DNA of 64,000 bases from Diospyros lotus (lineage: Eukaryota; Streptophyta; Magnoliopsida; Ericales; Ebenaceae), in NCBI RefSeq assembly GCF_014633365.1, contig NW_026267104.1, positions 7,066,587 to 7,130,586 of the forward strand, given 5' to 3'. The translations under genes and the position numbers were made by a program. The notes below the pieces were generated by a model. The model saw nothing but the letters and a program-made list of their open reading frames with translations. It had not been told where the DNA came from and searched no databases. Below, in pieces: positions 1-12,600 of this stretch (the first letter of the stretch is position 1; each line of letters starts with the position of its first letter).

Positions 1-239
1 TACAAATTATTTTTAGTTTATACAAATGAATAATTTTTTATGAGTTAATTAATAGTTTAAGTTGTCTATTCATATTTTTTAAAAATAATATTTATTTTTT
101 ATTTATTGAGGAATTAATCAAAAATAATATTATAAATATTTTTAATTAATTGATGAGAAGATTAATTGAGTTTAAAATTAAGTTATAAATAAATATTATA
201 AATAGTATTGGAAACCATGTTTAATTTTTTACTTTAATT

Positions 240-1095
240 ATTAATTATTACTATCTTTAATTTAATGCAAATTTTAGTGGTAAAAAATACTTTGGCCGGA
301 GGAAAAAAAATGCTTGGTAAACTATTTAATAACTAAATATTTATATACATATAATAATGCATTAAAAAATTCATACTTAAAAGTTAATTAACTAAATATT
401 TAAACGGGTAGATAAATAATATACACATTATAAATGGCTTTTAGTAATATTTCAGCAAGTAAGTCAAAAAGACTATGAAAAATCAATATAAAAGTAATAT
501 TTTGTCTACATTTTGTGCAATTTCTTGGTATGTATTTATTTCTGTAAATTAAAAATTACTAAAAATTACTTACGTGCATATGTATATTTATCTATTTAAT
601 TGTGTACACAACAAACTATTTACTAACTAAATATTTAATATACATATAATAATGCATTGAAAAACCATAATTAGCATTGAAAAACTCATGTATTGAAAAT
701 TTTATTATTAATTTTATAGTAATTATTAATTACTACTACTTTTAGTAATACTAATTTAATTATTATTAATGCAAGTTTTGGGATTTTTTTTTTTTTTGCA
801 AACTATTCTACTTTTATAATAATAGTAATAGTAATAATAATAATAACAATAATAATAATATAAAGAAAAAGATAATTTAATTATTATTAATGTAAGTTTT
901 GGGGGAGAAATTCTTTTGCAAACTATCTTACTTTATTATGTGTATATTAATTAAATATTTAATATACACAAAATAATGCATTAAAAAATTCATAATTAAC
1001 ATTGAAAAACTCATGTATTGAAAAATTAATTATTAATTTTACAGTAATTAATGCAAGTTTTGGGAGGAAAAACTCTTTGTCAAACTATCCTATTT
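240..1095. repeat. AT-rich degenerate tandem array (about three units)
   Basis: Three related stretches, roughly 240-400, 600-800 and 880-1095, share the same order of short blocks: a 'caaactat' block, 'taactaaatatttaatataca', 'ataatgcatt(a/g)aaaaa', and 'taatgcaagttttggg'. The units are diverged and interrupted by (AAT)n runs. No open reading frame of note is present. It may be a decayed satellite or the inside of an old transposon; I cannot tell which. Confidence 0.55.
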
Positions 1096-1199
1096 TTATA
1101 TATATAAAGATACTTAATAAAGTAAATTTTATTTTTAAATTATTTATTTTTATCTACTTTATTTTAAATTATCCGTTTAAATTTTAACTTCTTTTTTTT

Positions 1200-2235
1200 T
1201 TTTTATGACTTTACCTAATATTTTCTTGTGAGATTTATCAAATTTCAAACGTCATAGAAGAATTTTGTTAAGCCCACACAAATAACTATTTCATTAGAAT
1301 TCAATTTCCAATTATAAACTTTCTCTTTAACAACACCTAAGTAATTGGATTTGTACGGCAATAGAAAATAAAAGATATTAAAAATCTCACTGTAAAATTA
1401 AAAAAAATATATTTTTTTGTTCATAATATAAAATAAAAAATTAAAATTTTATTAAATGTGGAGATTTTTCCAACCTGACTGAATAAGGTTTTAAGACTCT
1501 TTGCTTTTTGCATCCATTTCTTCTTGAGTTAGGGTTTGTTTCGCAATCTTTTCAGAGTACTTCATCTTGTTAAAAGATTCTTGTGTGGTTTGTTTGTTAG
1601 GTAACCATACTCGCTTTAAGTTAAGGGATTTTTGCAAATATACTGATCTTATTCCTTAAAAGCATTGTATTGACTAACATGTTTTCATGTGAATTTTGAA
1701 TTTCTAATATATTATTTTTGAAATATTCTATATATTGACGAAATGTTTCTTTACTTGATGAATACTAAGAAATATGTAGCATTTTTTTTCAATAGAAATT
1801 AATGATGAATGTCTTAATGAATTCTCTTCTTAATTTGTTGAAGGAAGAGATAAGGGTCTCTGCTAAGCTATTGAACCATGCACTAAATTAAGGAGAAAGC
1901 TTAACAAATAATAGCATATTCTCAACCATACAACATCGATCATTACATATTTATAATTCTATATATATGTGGCCGTGAGGGTCTCTTTTTTATGAATAAG
2001 AGTTGGTTTATGGCACTTTGAACTTGGGGAAGTAGTTTTTATAGTGGATGACATTTTTCTTTTGTGTGGGTCTTCCTCCACAAATATCAATTTCTTTTAT
2101 TCCAAGACCTATTCAGTTATTCTTCTCATATTTTTAGCATCCCAAATTAAAGTAATTTAGCTAGGCTTGATTGTGATTTTGATTGGATACTTTTCACAAC
2201 TTCATGATATTTTTTTAGAGAGATTCTATATTGGA
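1200..2235. other. AT-rich intergenic sequence, nothing recognised
   Basis: I see no coding exon, RNA gene or defined element here, only scattered homopolymer runs. Confidence 0.5.
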
Positions 2236-2389
2236 CTCGGTCCACCAAGCCCACTCGTGGACCGGGCTAGTAGGGGCGCACCACATGTCCCATGGCAAGT
2301 GTGCCCCTGCTCTGCTTCTCTTTTCTTCAATTTTTTCTCCTATTGGCTAATAAGGGTACGCCGTGCATCTTGTGCCAAAGGCACCCTTA
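2236..2389. repeat. Cluster of three consecutive hairpins
   Basis: Three inverted repeats lie in 155 bp. Arms 2236-2245 and 2257-2266 contain GGTCCAC/GTGGACC. Arms 2272-2281 and 2299-2308 are AGGGGCGCAC/GTGTGCCCCT with one G-T pair. Arms 2351-2359 and 2381-2389 are TAAGGGTAC/GCACCCTTA with one mismatch, and GTGCC-AAA-GGCAC nests beside the last arm. The stretch is GC-rich compared with its surroundings and a TA microsatellite follows. It could be a foldback transposon end or part of an LTR; no coding function is visible. Confidence 0.55.
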
Positions 2390-2416
2390 ATTCTCTCTCT
2401 CTTCCTATTTGTGTAT

Positions 2417-2440
2417 ATATATATATATATATATATATAG
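2417..2440. repeat. (TA)n microsatellite
   Basis: Perfect TA dinucleotide run just after the hairpin cluster. Confidence 0.9.
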
Positions 2441-3558
2441 GCGCAAAGACTCTAGCGTCTCTTACATCTCTTGTGAGGATTCAAAATTTTCCATATAAAA
2501 ACTCAAATGAAACCAATCACATAAATCCAAAATAATTGATTACATCAACATTCATTTAACATTGCTCTTTAGGGCTTAACTGCCCATACATCCAATATAG
2601 AGGGCCATAAAAATCTAATTACAGAATTAAAATACTTTCTTTTTCTCTCAAACACCTCTACGGATCTTTTGGTAAGGATATGCCTTATACACATGACCAT
2701 CCCATGAAATTCAAACTCCACTAGACTTGCTCTCATCCGTGGCATTCCCTTTACTTCGAATAATACAAAACAAACATGAGCCACAAAACCTAACAAGTAT
2801 ATATGAAATAAGTAGGGCACCTTAGACTATTAGAGTAATATGGAATACCTAAAACAAGATCAACAAAAGACATAGAAATGATGGAATTTAACATTTACAT
2901 TGAACACCCTCCTATGGTGACTCATAATATTGCACAACAAAAAGGGAAACAATAGGAAATGAAACAAGAAGGATTAAGTCATTTTTATTAGACATATCAT
3001 AGGAGATTTACTTATTTTTATTTGACACATCCCTGACATATTATTCTCCATCATGCTCCCATACCATGTTATACCACATCATACACCCATGCCATGCCTC
3101 ATAGCACCATGCACATCATACACATGCTCAGCTACTTAATACACAATTTGGCTTATACATGACACATTGACACTCAAGGCCTCAAAGTACATATATATAT
3201 ATATATATATTTCTATCAATAAACTTTATCTTATGGATCAAGTCCTACTTACTAAGCTCATAGTTTTAGCTTGCCCGCGTTAAACATTCATCCTTCAAAT
3301 TAACCATCAAATTATGGATTGGGTCCTATTAATTTATTGAGTTCATAATTGTAGCTCGCCCACGTTAAGGGCTCATCTTCCAAACTTTGTGTTGGTTTTG
3401 TGTTTCCTAAAGAGGTCCAAGGCTGTGACGATTTTTTCGGGTGGGTTTTATCTTCATAGGCATCGGCCTAGGATTAAAGAATCCAAGTCTGTCACCACTT
3501 TTAAACAACCCATTTTAGAAGCTGAGCCACAAGCTCTATTCCCACTTTAGAGGAGAAA
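2441..3558. other. Intergenic sequence with a diverged direct duplication
   Basis: No coding potential recognised. Around 3225-3300 and 3308-3385 two diverged copies share the blocks 'ttatggat', 'gtccta', 'gttcata', 'tagct(t/c)gccc' and 'cgttaa'. A (TA)n run sits at about 3190-3210. The style resembles the untranslated part of an old LTR element, which I cannot prove. Confidence 0.35.
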
Positions 3559-3684
3559 TGGGCCTCGACCCATTTGCTCAAGTGGGAGAAGCCCACTATT
3601 CCGAGCCCATAATCCCACATATAAAAGGCTCGTGTGCGGCCCATTTCCTTTGTGTTTCTCTCTCTCTATCTAGGCCAAACCCTA
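3559..3684 (+). promoter_or_regulatory. Promoter-like module (site II elements, TATA box, telo-box) without a gene
   Basis: Four site II/TCP-type motifs (TGGGCC at 3559-3564; AGCCCA at 3590-3595 and 3604-3609; GGCCCA at 3638-3643) surround a TATA box (TATAAAAGGC, 3620-3629). A CT-rich stretch and a telo-box AAACCCTA (3677-3684) follow. In plants this combination marks promoters and leaders of translation-related and snoRNA genes (known for such genes in general). Downstream I find no convincing coding exon, only short open frames. It may be a relic of a lost gene or a promoter carried by a mobile element. Confidence 0.45.
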
Positions 3685-4201
3685 GCCCCCATCTCTCTCG
3701 TATCTCCTTGCTTGGTCGATTGCTTCCTTCGTGGTTTCCTTTCATGGATGATCTTCCATGGCTCTGTTTCCATCTTGATCCGATGCCTCTTTCCATGTTG
3801 AGAGGCCGCATCTTTTCTTGTTGATTTTGGCCAATTTGTTGTCGATGCGCATGCCCTATTTAGGGGTTTTTGATCATCCATTCTTTGTAAGCTTTTCTCT
3901 TTGCTTTGTGCTTTATACCCCCTGTCTTTGTGATCGATCTACCTTCTGTGGTAACCTACTGTGTATAGCTTTGATCGATTGGGTGAGAGAGGGCTTCGTT
4001 TGTGTTCGACCGAGAGATGTTGGGGTTTTCTGGGCCTTCGATTTGAGGGCTTCGTTGTGGCTTGTGGTTCTTATTCATTGGTGTTACCAAAGTGGTGAAC
4101 GGACTCTTCAAATCTGAGCTTTGATCGTTATTTAAACAGGGAGTTTTTTACTTTGTGTTCATCTTCTTGTTGCTATTATCGGTACTTTGTGTGTTGTATT
4201 T

Positions 4202-4359
4202 ATTTTCGATCTAAATCTGATTCGATTTACTGCACTAACCTTTACTATTTTGAAGAGATTATCCGCAACAATTGGTATCATGTTGCCTTTATTTTCGATT
4301 TAAATCTGAATCGATTTACTGCACTAACCTTTACTGTTTTTAAGAGATTATCTGCAACA
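4202..4359. repeat. 89-bp tandem duplication
   Basis: The block beginning 'attttcgat' at 4202 recurs at 4291, a period of 89 bp. The second copy is complete to about 4359 and differs by a few substitutions. It lies in the non-coding stretch downstream of the promoter-like module. Confidence 0.8.
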
Positions 4360-4369
4360 CTTTGAATAT

Positions 4370-6080
4370 CCTTTTCCCTTTGCGACCTTACTGCAACGCA
4401 AAATAATATGCGTGCAAATATTCATCATGCAACATTGTGCATTCCAAACATGGTTACATACATATGTCTAAACTCTTAAACATTACCAACACATGCTCAC
4501 ACATGATTGAATTAATAATTTTCCTCAACAAATCTATATAGATAGTTTCAATGCATTTCTATAACATCATGCAACATCGCAAGTCTTCCTTAACCAACAT
4601 TAAATTAACAAATAAACTAAACTCTAATTATTAATAACAACTAGTCAATACAAAGGCTAAACATGAAGAATTTGTCGACAATTGGGGAGGGACAATGGAG
4701 AAATACATCTCAATAGTTGACTGCCAGTGTTTGATTTCCTGAATGGTTGATAGTCAAAGCCCGTATATCCAACGGTTGATAATCATGATGTGAACTATCG
4801 ATTGGCAAAATCCAACAACACAAACGATAACCACGAGAAACTGACAATATAAGCAAAATAACACCAACATCTTGCATAAACCGAATCCTAATCAATCAAT
4901 GCATCATTCCTTAAGAATATATGGTGAATCAAAACTCTATTGAAGTTTTCAAAAAGATTCAACAAGAATTCAAGCAATCACAAGATTTAAAAAAACAACG
5001 GAGACAAAACCCATTATTCCAAAATAAGGGTTTTTAAAAACAAAATTATATATGCAAAGAACAACTATTTGAATTGGAATAACATATGAAATAACCATAA
5101 TAATAAACATATATAGGAAGAATCACCAAACAAAAAGAAATTTAATAAAAAGGATATTTTCCACTAAAACCATTTGTCAAGTAAGAATAAAATACATAAC
5201 AATAATTTTTCAAAATTTGGATCAAAAAGTTAACTCTTGGAAAGTCAACTTCTGCATAACCTTACCTGACTCAACAAAGAGCGTGATATGCAGAGTCGAC
5301 CTGGCCGAGAGCTAATATTTGGACAATCGACTCTTGCTTGAAGAAGTCGACTCCGGGCCTTAGAAATCAACTCCCAACATATTGAATTCGACTTTTGAAA
5401 CCCAAAAACACGAGAAACGAAGACGAAGCCGAAACAAATGCACACAAAATTTACAAATCTTGCATTGCTCTAAACTCTATCCAAGAAAACGTCATTTCTT
5501 TGAAAAATATAGAGTGACCCAAAACTCTATCGAAGATTTCAACAAATCTTAACAAGAATCGAGGAAAACCCATAAGATTTACAAAATAAAGAAGATAGAC
5601 CCACTAAACTTGAAAATAGGTTTCAAAAATGGAACCAACAAGACTGAGGAAGAATCGATAACTTTCAACTGAAGAAAAAGACTAGGATTGCATTTGAATA
5701 AAAATACAATGAATTAAGGACAACTTGCATTAGAACAAATGAAAGAGAAACTTACACAAACAAAGAAGGAGAAGAAGAAGGAAGTTACTTTGGATGATTT
5801 TTAGATGATTGAACCGAAGAAGGGACGGAGCCATTGTCATTGACCATGGCCCGCCTACTGAAAATTTGTTTGTTTACTTTCAAGGGATAGAATTCGAATA
5901 TTGAAATTTATTTCTCGAAAACCCCACATTGGACTAGAGTCAACATGGGCTAAAAGCCCATTACATTGGGCATATTCAAAGGAAGAAAAAAAAACCTTGG
6001 AAATAGGCCGTCCACTATTAATTTTGTTAGGTTTTGAATTGGGATGGGCCAAATTTTAGATAGGGTTTTGTGTTTTTTTT
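4370..6080. other. Non-coding stretch with a diverged direct repeat
   Basis: No gene is recognised. About 4905-5040 and 5495-5635 are diverged copies of one another, sharing 'aaaactctat(t/c)gaag', 'aacaagaat' and '(c/t)aagattta'. Between them lie several GTCGAC-containing motifs (5250-5400). This is consistent with old transposon sequence, but no family could be assigned. Confidence 0.35.
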
Positions 6081-6349
6081 TTTTTTGGTGCACATGGCCG
6101 TGGCAATGCAGGCCACTACTATCACGAATTATGACCTAAACTCAATCACATCATCCGACCTTACACCTTAGGCAATAGGGTTTCAGTCACAACTAGTATT
6201 TTAGCTTGTATTAGAAGAAAGAGAAGACAATCAATCTACCAATATATAAAAGGTCCCACAAATTATCCCATTAATTACTAGTTTTATAGAATTCTACTGA
6301 CTTACACTAATTTGGCCATATTGATTTAATTGTTAATCCACTAATTTAC

Positions 6350-6439
6350 ATTAATTAAGTTGAGTTACATTGATTTTCTTAACATTGATTTTCTTAATGT
6401 CTCATAATTATAAAATCAATGTAACTCAACTTAATTAAT
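6350..6439. repeat. Perfect 28-bp inverted repeat (hairpin)
   Basis: Arms 6350-6377 and 6412-6439 are exact reverse complements over 28 bp, with a 34-nt spacer. The left arm starts ATTAATTAAGTTGAG and the right arm ends CTCAACTTAATTAAT. The spacer repeats the 'cattgattttctta' block of the arm. A recent foldback insertion or a hairpin RNA locus would both fit. Confidence 0.85.
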
Positions 6440-7179
6440 ATAAAATAAAATTCACAATTAATATAAACCCACATAATAAAAAGAATATCTAACATTAACC
6501 ATTTTTGAAAAATTGTTCAACTTCCACCCCCTTAAACATTATGGGCCAATCTCATACTTCAATAATTCTATAGCTTTCTCGATCCACAAGTATCTCGAGT
6601 GAATTTGGAATTCTCGCCCCCAGAACAAAAGTCGAGTGGTCGGATGAGTAATATATTGGTATTAATTCGGTGAGTTGTTAATTCGATTTTCACCTTACGC
6701 AAGAACCAAAAACCTAACTTACAATTTATCTTCCCTAACGTAATCGAGAACATGAGTACCGGGGGTTGTGCAAAAACGATCATCCCAAGTGAATTAGGGA
6801 TTCCCTTACTAGCAAGATCTTGTTCTTAATAGTATGACTACCAATAATGGGCGTTTATTTGGGCTTGCACTTAAGCCCATACCAGGATGGAGCTAGGCTT
6901 TGGTTCCCACTTTCCAAATGGCCTTCCATTTTATCCACCGATTTTTTTTTTTCTTTTTCATAAATTTGCCAATCATCAAATCCATTCTGTCATAATGAAT
7001 GAGGCTTTTTATCTGAGAGTGAGCCTTAATAATAATGGTCACAATTTTGAGTTATCTGAGTTATAAAAAAATATTTTTTTCCAATGAAGTAAAAAACAAG
7101 ACCCTAAATTCTATAAACTCTAAATTTTAAAATTTTCATATTATTTATTTATTTATTTATTTTGCCAACATAGCGATTG
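6440..7179. other. Intergenic sequence, nothing recognised
   Basis: AT-rich sequence with T runs; no coding or element signal that I could support. Confidence 0.4.
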
Positions 7180-9010
7180 GGAAAAAGGTTTTGTTGGCTA
7201 GGAGCTGGTTAGTTAGTACCACCTTCATAAGGGCCCTCCTCAGTGTACCATGAAGGTTGACCTAGCAAAAACCATATGATTCCGTGGAGTGAAATTTTCT
7301 TTTTATGGTTCTCCATTTGATGAATTTTCATTCTCAGTCCAGTGGATGAGTAAATGAGTGCATTATGACTCCTCACTATTATGTTAAAATTTAATAACAG
7401 TTGCATAATTTCTTTCTTAAAGGTCGAGGTTTGAGGTAGGGGATCCTTTTTCCCCTTACCTATTTGTTTTGGTCATGCAGGTCTTGCATGACATTGTGTG
7501 TTAATACAATTATTCTGCTGATTTCCAATTTTAGTGGAAATGTGAGCAAATACGTATGGTAATACTTATGTTCGTAGATGATTTGTTATTGTTCTCTCAT
7601 GGGGACTTTTCCCCTATTACTATCTTGAAGTCGTGCTTGGAGTTATTATCTTCTTTCTTAGATCTTCATGCTAACCCCTTGAAAAGTGATCGTTTTGTAT
7701 CATGTAGGGATGAGACCACGAGGGAAAAGCTTTTTCTTACTTTAAGTTTTAGGAGGGGTTCATTACCCATGAGATACTTGGGTTCTTCTTTTATCCACTA
7801 CATTATCATATGGGGACTGTAAGCCTATTATAGATAAGGTAAGGAATAGAGTGTGCTCGTGCTGTAATAGACTGTTATTATTTGGCGATCGACTTTAGTT
7901 AGCACACTCTGTTCATACCACCATATATTTGAATTGAGCGTCGATGTTCTTTTTTCCAAAACAAGTAATTAAAGAGCTTGAACAAATAGTGCACAACTTC
8001 CTATGGAGTGGCAATAAGGCTAATTCTTATAAGACGAGGTTGCCTAGAGAGATGTGTGCAGCCTAAAGGAGCACGGGGGTTTGGGTATCAAACCATTATA
8101 TGTTTGGAAACAAGCCCTCATTGCAAAATTACTCTCGAGCCATTGTGAGTCTTTTTGAGTTAAATAGGGTTCATACTTATCGAGTGAAAGATAAGTGTTT
8201 TTGGTTGCTTCTAGTGTCTTACTTGTGTCCCTAGTATTGGAGGAAACTACTGTATGTCCGCAGTGCAGTAAGGTATAAATTTGAATCAAAGATAGGAGGT
8301 GGCAAGAAAGTGTTTGTGTGGCATCCTCTTAAGATGCTTGTAGGTCAAGGGCGGATCTAAAAATCTATGTAGAGGGAGGTTAAAAAAATTTTTTGAGGTA
8401 TAAAATTACACATCACAAATTTTGGAGTGGATTGGAATTTATTTTTGACTGAATTATTAGTAAAATTTATTGTTTTTTACATCAAAAAATTAATTTTTAT
8501 ATTAAAAAAATATTTTTAATTGTGAGCTACCCTGCCCCTGTTGTAGATAGATTCTCTCGCTAATTGCCTCAGTAGCTAGGAGCATCTATCACTACTCATG
8601 TCTCAAAAATCATAGTCGAGGGTTCTTAGGTATGTTCGACAGAGACGACTTCATCATCTTTGGATATTATTCAGGACCAGATGCTTGGTCCTTCTAGGGT
8701 TGGGCTTTAGGATAAGTTGAGATGGCTACCAAGCTTAGATGGGGGTGTTTTTTATACGTTCTATTTTGCAGGGTCTTCTGATGCAACGCCCACGTGTCCC
8801 CTGGTATCATTTGATATGGCATAACACTAGTATTCCTTTTCTTATGTTTATTTTTTGGTTAGTGATTAGAGAGCAATTATCTACTCTTGATCGTATTAAC
8901 CACTTTTTATCTTTTCAAATAGATGTTTTCTTTACACAGAGATAGTGGAGTGTCATTGTCATCTTTTATTTGATTGCTCATATTCCTATCAGGTGCTGTT
9001 AGTTTTTCAT
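7180..9010 (+). mobile_element. Degenerate L1-type LINE (3' part of ORF2: reverse transcriptase and zf-RVT)
   Basis: In shifting frames the plus strand reads through the C-terminal two-thirds of a plant L1-like reverse transcriptase. A KVDL block at about 7255 is followed by a DSVEW-like block near 7280. A GDPFSPYLFVLVMQVL block (about 7440-7490) is preceded by a stop where the family has Gln. The catalytic MFVDDLLLFSHGD motif lies at about 7568-7605 and PMRYLG at about 7770. 'GGLGI..L.VWKQALIAK' starts near 8080. At about 8790-8990 lies a zinc-binding RVT-like domain (WYHLIWH, FIFWLVIREQLSTLDRI). There are many stops and frameshifts, so it is non-functional. The 5' part is missing and the exact ends are unclear. 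A small hAT-type insertion interrupts it at 8346-8540. Confidence 0.8.
8338..8548. mobile_element. 195-bp non-autonomous hAT-like insertion with 8-bp TSD
   Basis: The insertion at 8346-8540 begins CAAGGGCGGAT and ends with the near-complement CCCTGCCCCTG, the usual terminus style of plant hAT elements. It is flanked by TTGTAGGT (8338-8345) and TTGTAGAT (8541-8548), an 8-bp target duplication with one mismatch, the length expected for hAT. It has no coding capacity. It interrupts the dead LINE and is therefore younger than that LINE copy. Confidence 0.7.
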
Positions 9011-9291
9011 CGTTTGAAAAAATTTGGATTTCCTTGATGTCAATGGGAGACATGAGCATTATGGGTGGCAATAAGGTAGAATAGTAAGAACTCCTGGTAG
9101 ATTGCTAATCGTTTGATTTTTTAGGCTATGGTTTATTTTTTGCCGTGAGTTATAGATGCTTTAGGAAGCAAGAGTGATCCATGACCTAGTTGACCTATTA
9201 GATCCAGTGTGTCATTTGGATGAAGTTAGCTACTATTTCTTTTCCTCTTACTTTACCAAGCCAAGCTTTGCAACATTTTTGGCAGCTTCCA

Positions 9292-9690
9292 GTTGACTAG
9301 TTTTTTTACTTCGCTGATTTGAATTGCTTGTAGTGGTTTGAGTTATGAGTATGCTTATGTATCCGAAATGATTATTTTGGTAAATATCTTAGGATTGTCA
9401 AGATAATTATTAATCTTGGGCGACCAAAGCAAACATAATCTATAGGGAAGTTTATGAATTTGATGGTTCATTCTAGTGTTCGTTGTTTACTTCATTGATT
9501 TGGGCTACTTAGTAACTAGAGGTTGACATCACAAAAATGTTAATACTCACCTAAAGTGGTGGTTTAAACTATGAATATACTTATCCACCTTAACTAATTA
9601 TTTTTGGAGAGTATATCTTGGGTTGTCAGTATAACTATTAACCTTGAACCCCAAGACCAACATAATTCTTAGGTAAGTTGTTTGAATGGA
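9292..9690. repeat. Diverged tandem duplication (period about 190-200 bp)
   Basis: The stretches 9292-9475 and 9482-9690 share ordered blocks: 'tttacttc.(c/t)tgatttg', 'gtggttt(g/a)a', 'tatgaatatact(t)at', 'tatctt(a)gg(a/g)ttgtcag', and 'ccaa...caaacataat'. There is no open frame. It lies just downstream of the LINE and may be an old non-coding repeat. Confidence 0.5.
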
Positions 9691-9699
9691 TTCAAGAGA

Positions 9700-12600
9700 T
9701 GATATTGATGAAGATCTCCCCTAACATTTGTACATAGTTTTCTCTTAATGTTAAGAGGATTTTATATTTTTATTGGTTGCTTATATCTTATTTACAAAAA
9801 AAAAAAATTCTCCAACCTTCACAAAATAAAAAGTCTTAATACAACTAGAACACCATTCTTTAAATGAGGCTCTCTCTAGCTGTCTGTGTTTTTTGTATGG
9901 TGGGCTATCACTCCTCATCAGATTAAAGCCACAGCTTTTGAGAAGAAAGCTAAGGCATGGACCCAAAAGAGGAAGGGTCCCATTGAACAAGCCTTGTGAT
10001 TTATAAAAGCCAAGCAAGTTAGATGTCTAGCTAGCTAATAATAAGTGAAGAATTGGATAGTGAAATTGGACCTAAATATTGCACATGGGTAGGGGACAAT
10101 CCTCACATGAAAGAAACACGACCTTTTCTGGCCTTTGGTTCCTCTCTTCACAACACCTCTGTTCTCTATGCCTTCTGCGAGAACTATTCGTAAAACAATA
10201 ATTCTCAATGTGCAGCCTCCATTATTGCATTGCTATATCCTCATCCTAGCAAGCTATATACATTGTAGGTTTTGATCTTGGCAAAATTAATTTATAGATT
10301 TCCACTTCCAAATTTTGTATCAGGTTTGGCTCTTTTATCATCTAACACAGTCAAATTTCTACCCTCATTTGAAGCTCTTGCAATCTTCTAAACCTAGATA
10401 TATAGATCATTAGTGACATAACGAAATGAAACTCAATTAGGCTTATAGTTGATAAAAACCCATTCTGAATCAAATCAAAAGATGTGTGTGTGTGTGTGTG
10501 TAAAATTGGGTTTGAAAACATTTTGTTATACATTATGCTCTCAAAGACTCGAACAATGCTCAACTGAACAACCAATTAACTTGGCTCATTAACCCACAAA
10601 CCCCAAGTTCAAACAAAGTCACTTCTTCAATGTCCTTAATTAATTGTTTATAATTAAAAGTAGCGATCCTGATTTAATTTAAAAGAATGATTCCTTTGTA
10701 TATTGTACCGACAACAGATGTTTAGATGTAGTTAAACACAGTATATCATCGCCTTTAGAACACTGAATTAAAGTAAAAACGCTTAGAAGAATATTTAAAA
10801 TGCCAATCAAACAGAAGTCAAAACTAAATTGTTGAGATGAGTGAATAAATGGGCCATGGCCTGCCTTGATGCTTGGCCATCAAAACAACGACAGGGTGTG
10901 CTATATGATTGCCATTAACTCGTTGGACACCCTCACAAGCGCACAGAAATCTATGGTCTCAACCATGCAACCCAAGAATGAGGCAAAGTAGGGTTGGATA
11001 AGCCGCCTTATATATACAAATATACAGATATATTTGGCTGATCCGATGACTCAGATCACTGACCATATTCATTCATCGTCGCATAAATATTAAATATTAT
11101 TATGATGAAGAACAAACCTTATCCAGACTGAGACTCTAACGAAGGGTGGTTTCTTTGAATCCGAACTTTAGAGACACTGTCAACCCTACAATTAACTTCA
11201 GTTGTCAGAGGTCACATGGGTTATTTCCTTCACCACGTGATGGGGGAAGCTTGAGTTGTTCCATCGTTCCCCCCATTTGATTTTATAATTGCGAAGTTTA
11301 CATTTTCTTTATTTGCTCGAACAGTATACGCACAATTTAACATTTTTGTTATTATTCAAAGGAGGTGGATCACGTGATTTTTGGGTACAACGGGGAAGAT
11401 TTATAATATAATTTTCTTGCATAATCTCAAACATTAGAAGATCATGGATGGGTTCTTTATCAAATTTTAACATTGTTATTATGATAATTGTCGCTTAGAA
11501 AATTATTTTAGCAAAGGTTGAATTTACTTCTGAAATTATTTTTGACATTTATATATAACAATGTAACGTTCATATCTCAGAAAATATTTTAACTCCAATG
11601 TCTAGAACGCAAACTTGATTTCGACTCAATATTTTTGCTATCAGATGTCAACCACCTTTTTTAAATTGTAACGAGGCAGGCAAAACAATAGGGAAAATAA
11701 TAATAATAATAATAAGAAAGATTACCTGCCATATGCATATACAATTAATTAATTGTTCTCTCACATATTACACCCATCTTCCATAATCTACCAGAGAAAT
11801 TAAGCTGTAGTTGTTCAACTCCTAACTGCTCTGATCATAACCTTTCAGCTGTTCTATGCGTTGAACTAATTAAATTGGATTTTTGAAGCATAAACTTTGC
11901 AATAGTCATAGATTAAGAAAAAAAAAATAGTGTATCAATAATCCGACTATTAAGATTAAATTATGGATGTAGACATTGTAACTGAACCATATAATTAGAT
12001 TTTTATCTTCTTTTATACTTTTTTTCTTGATTTATATATATATATGACATGTACAATCAAATTCTAACAAGTGAGGCATTGAAGCTGCCTCACAATCTCT
12101 TTCAGAAACCTGCCCTTGATTAGATCAATGATTTAGCATTATTAATAGAAGCGAATGTGGGTTAGTATAACTAATTCTGATTATTAGTTAAACAACCAGT
12201 CCCAAGATTATTGAAATAGTTAAAAGAATTAAAATTATTTCAGCTTGAACTGCCACTCAAAAAATTCTGTATTGTTTTGTGAATTATTAAAATAGTTTTT
12301 AAACCCAATTCCAACTTTACAAATCCCAAGTAGAGAAGATCATGCATCAATAGCACTGAAGTTTGACATGGTCTGATAACCCCCAGCATATATATATAGA
12401 TATATATATGTGTATTATAGTGTTCTTAGGTGAGGCATGAGTTGCGCCTAATGATTTTCTAAATTCAAACTAAATAATTAATGTCGTCTGTGTACATTCT
12501 GAAGACTTGAAATAACAAATTTTTTATAATAATGATAATAATTGCAGCAAGTTCCTTTGAAGCAAAAATAATTAGACTGACGTCCAGATCATTGATTTAA

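Noticed and set aside
2167..2535. 122-codon open frame
   Set aside because: It crosses the hairpin cluster and a (TA)n run encoding Tyr-Ile repeats; no support.
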